From assembly GCA_005879205.1 (NCBI GenBank), contig VBLD01000070.1, positions 12,737 through 20,755 on the forward strand: a stretch of 8,019 nt of DNA, in the 5' to 3' direction. Below, piece by piece: positions 6,081 through 8,019 of the stretch. The DNA comes from Deltaproteobacteria bacterium. Its GTDB lineage: Bacteria > Desulfobacterota > Binatia > DP-6. The position numbers and the translations under genes are program-made. The notes beneath the pieces are model-generated. The model was not told the DNA's origin. It did not search any database and worked only from the letters and a program-made list of their open reading frames with translations. Position 1 is the first letter of the stretch. Each line of letters begins with the position of its first letter.

Positions 6081-8018
6081 TCACTCGGGTTGCTGGCGGG
6101 GCGGGGCCAGCGGGATCTCGCGCCAGCCGCCCGACTCCCGCATCGCGGCCTCGGGCGGAGCCCCGTTCCACGACATCCAGCGCGAGCGATGAAAGGCCGT
6201 CGCCGCGAGCTGCATGCGGAGCGGCGTCCGCGGCGGCCCGTCGACCCCGAGCGCGTTCCACGGCACGACGGCTTCCACGGTGATGCGGGGCTGATCGCTT
6301 CCGAAGTAGGTGGCGACGGCGGCCGGGACGGCGTCGCAGCCGTCTCGCTCGTGGCGGCAGAGCTCGGCTTTCATGAGCGGCGCGCTCTTGGCCGGGAAGA
6401 TCTTGGGTGGGATGACCGAGAGGCTGAAGCGACGGGGACCGCGGCCGGCGTCGACGCCCCAGTCGACGCGGAAGGCCTCGCCGCGGGGGAACTCCTTGCC
6501 GTAGGCGAGCAGATCCGGGTCGTAGTAGTCCATGGCGATCAGGGCGAGGGCGAGTCCCGTGCGGCTCCACGCCAGGAAGAAGTCCCCGAACGGCACCTCC
6601 GCACCGGGCGTCGCGAGCTCCGGGACGAGCGCCGCGTCCTTCGGCCAGTCGGCGAGCGAACGATCGCCGGGATCGATGTCGGCGCGCGGAATGGCCCACG
6701 TGCCGTGCGGCGGGGGATCGTCCGCGGCCTCCCGATGGATCGCGGCGAGGCGCACGTTCGTCCGCGCGAGCGCGTCGACGAGCGCCTCGTAGGGCCGATC
6801 GTCGATGTCCACGAGGCCGAAGTCGTAGTCCTCGCCGTCTTCGCGGCCGCCCCGCGGATGATCGTAGTACTGGAACCAGTGGCTGCCGACGACCGTGGGC
6901 TGGCGCGCGAAGCGCTCGGCCGCGGCGGCGGCGCCGCGCGCTCGCTCGGCCTGCGTGCCGACCGTCATCAGGTGGCCGTTGTTGCGGTTGCCGCTGCGGT
7001 TCTCCCCCGCCGCGAAGAACCACTCGGAGACGAGCACCGGCTTGCCGCCGGTGAGCTGGCGCAGGCCCTCGAAGTAATAGCGGGCGACCCAGCCGTCGGG
7101 GCTGTCGACGTTGTAGTTGGTCGCGATCGCGTCGACCCAGGGCGCCATCGCCCGGACCGCGACCGGATCGTAGTAGATGGGCAGCCGATCGCCGAAGATC
7201 AGCGCGTCGGGGTCCGCCGCGCGCAGGGCCTCGTGGATCATGCGGTAGTAGCGCTCGGCCACCAGGCCGGTCCAGCGACGGATCACGGCGATGCCGGCTC
7301 CCCCGGGGCGGAGACGAGGGCGGTCGCGCCGCGCGAGCAGGCCGTCGAAGGTGCCGACGCCGGCGGGCGGCACGAAGTCGCGGGCGAAGCGATCCCAGTC
7401 CCCGGCGTAGTGCTCGCGCAGCAGCGCGACGAGCCGCTGCTTGGTGCGATTCGCGGCGGGCCGCTTCGCGTAGTAGTCGAAGAGCGCGCCGTTCCACCAC
7501 CCCACCTCGTTGTCCGTGAAGTACCCGATGCGACGCGGGTCGCCCCGATACGGCGCGACCAGGCGGCGCGCCCACGCTCGAACGCGCCGCTCCGTCGCGG
7601 GATCGAAGGGATCGGTCCAGTGGAAGCGGGCCGTCAAGCCGAGGTCGAGGTTCGGGATCGCCGGGAGCCGGAGGAGCCGCGGCGGCAGCGAGCCGGCGCT
7701 CGCCGTGTTGAATCCCCACCCGACGACGCGCGCGCGCGTCGTGCCGAGCCAGGCCCCGAAGTGCGGGAAGAACGTCGGCCAGTGATAGTAGATGCGCGCA
7801 CCCGCTCGGCGCTGCGGGGCGCCGCCGTCGAGACCGTTGATGCCGATCGAGTAGAAGCGCTCGCCGCAAGGCGTGACGAGCCAGGAAACGCCGCCGTCCG
7901 AGACGAGCGTCCATCGCGCGTTGCGGGCGGTCGCCCCCGTGCAGGCCGCGCGGGCAGCGCCCGCCGGGAAGAGCAGGATGACGGCCGTCAGAATGAGACG
8001 CGGTGCCGCATTCTTCAC
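6081..8018 (-). CDS. Exported clan GH-A glycoside hydrolase, agarase/GH50-GH42-like, with C-terminal beta-rich domain
   Basis: This predicted secreted polysaccharide- or glycoside-cleaving enzyme has 645 residues from a GTG at 8018, one base inside the window edge. The start is supported by the signal peptide that follows (MKNAAPR, hydrophobic 8-20, cleavage near ARA-A), but its ribosome binding site is out of view. The N-terminal part has FYSIGINGLD (55-64) and VVGWGFNTAS (98-107), as in agarase-type TIM barrels. The probable acid/base is Glu171 in IGYFTDNEVGWW and the nucleophile Glu332 in KPVLVSEWFF; GSHWFQYYD (378-386) and NFG-like YDFGLVD (398-404) follow as in GH42/GH50-type proteins. 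Residues about 475-640 form a separate beta-rich region (FLAWSRTGLALALIAMDYYD, then VEAVVPWNALG), reminiscent of CBM9 or DOMON-like sugar-binding domains. The substrate cannot be assigned: agar is unlikely to be more than a family label. No transporter or regulator of sugar use is adjacent. Confidence 0.75.
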   Translation of the reverse strand: MKNAAPRLILTAVILLFPAGAARAACTGATARNARWTLVSDGGVSWLVTPCGERFYSIGINGLDGGAPQRRAGARIYYHWPTFFPHFGAWLGTTRARVVGWGFNTASAGSLPPRLLRLPAIPNLDLGLTARFHWTDPFDPATERRVRAWARRLVAPYRGDPRRIGYFTDNEVGWWNGALFDYYAKRPAANRTKQRLVALLREHYAGDWDRFARDFVPPAGVGTFDGLLARRDRPRLRPGGAGIAVIRRWTGLVAERYYRMIHEALRAADPDALIFGDRLPIYYDPVAVRAMAPWVDAIATNYNVDSPDGWVARYYFEGLRQLTGGKPVLVSEWFFAAGENRSGNRNNGHLMTVGTQAERARGAAAAAERFARQPTVVGSHWFQYYDHPRGGREDGEDYDFGLVDIDDRPYEALVDALARTNVRLAAIHREAADDPPPHGTWAIPRADIDPGDRSLADWPKDAALVPELATPGAEVPFGDFFLAWSRTGLALALIAMDYYDPDLLAYGKEFPRGEAFRVDWGVDAGRGPRRFSLSVIPPKIFPAKSAPLMKAELCRHERDGCDAVPAAVATYFGSDQPRITVEAVVPWNALGVDGPPRTPLRMQLAATAFHRSRWMSWNGAPPEAAMRESGGWREIPLAPPRQQPE

Positions 8019-8019
8019 G

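Noticed and set aside
5875..7914. 679-codon minus-strand frame across the glycoside hydrolase
   Set aside because: Only its last 48 codons look like real protein (the SMP-30 tail). The rest is an Arg-rich shadow of the 6081-8018 gene in another frame, so the whole is not one protein.

Overview
The window is very GC-rich, densely coding bacterial DNA with short intergenic gaps. Three of the four proteins whose N-termini are visible or probable carry Sec-type signal peptides. Together with a bacterial end-joining ligase and a di-haem c-type cytochrome, this suggests a free-living, Gram-negative, probably aerobic or soil-type bacterium. A deltaproteobacterial or uncultured high-GC lineage is possible, but no marker gene fixes the taxonomy. 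I see no rRNA, tRNA, CRISPR array, transposase or phage gene.

Layout, left to right. (1) 2-760 (+): the 3' part of a subtilisin-like (S8) serine protease whose frame runs off the left edge. (2) 779-2272 (-): a secreted alpha/beta hydrolase, convergent with the protease, with a plausible promoter at 2330-2301 and a Shine-Dalgarno that favours the internal start at 2272. (3) 2423-4321 (+): a LigD-type ATP-dependent DNA ligase fused to an archaeo-eukaryotic primase-like polymerase (LIG-POL order, no nuclease domain). (4) 4322-4690: a 369-base stretch with no convincing gene but some inverted repeats. (5) 4691-5857 (+): an exported di-haem oxidoreductase with two CxxCH sites. (6) 6021-5875 (-): a 48-codon ORF that reads like only the last ~40 residues of an SMP-30/gluconolactonase beta-propeller, probably a gene remnant. 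(7) 8018-6081 (-): a large exported protein resembling clan GH-A glycoside hydrolases of the agarase/GH50-GH42 kind, with a C-terminal beta-rich domain.

The genes alternate in strand (+ - + + - -) and do not form one obvious operon or pathway. The S8 protease, hydrolase, di-haem protein and glycoside hydrolase all look like envelope or extracellular enzymes; LigD is a cytoplasmic repair enzyme with no Ku gene in view. I find no strong evidence for a new multi-gene system here. The most worthwhile leads are the unplaced glycoside hydrolase, the SMP-30 tail fragment beside it, the nuclease-less LigD, and the compact di-haem protein.
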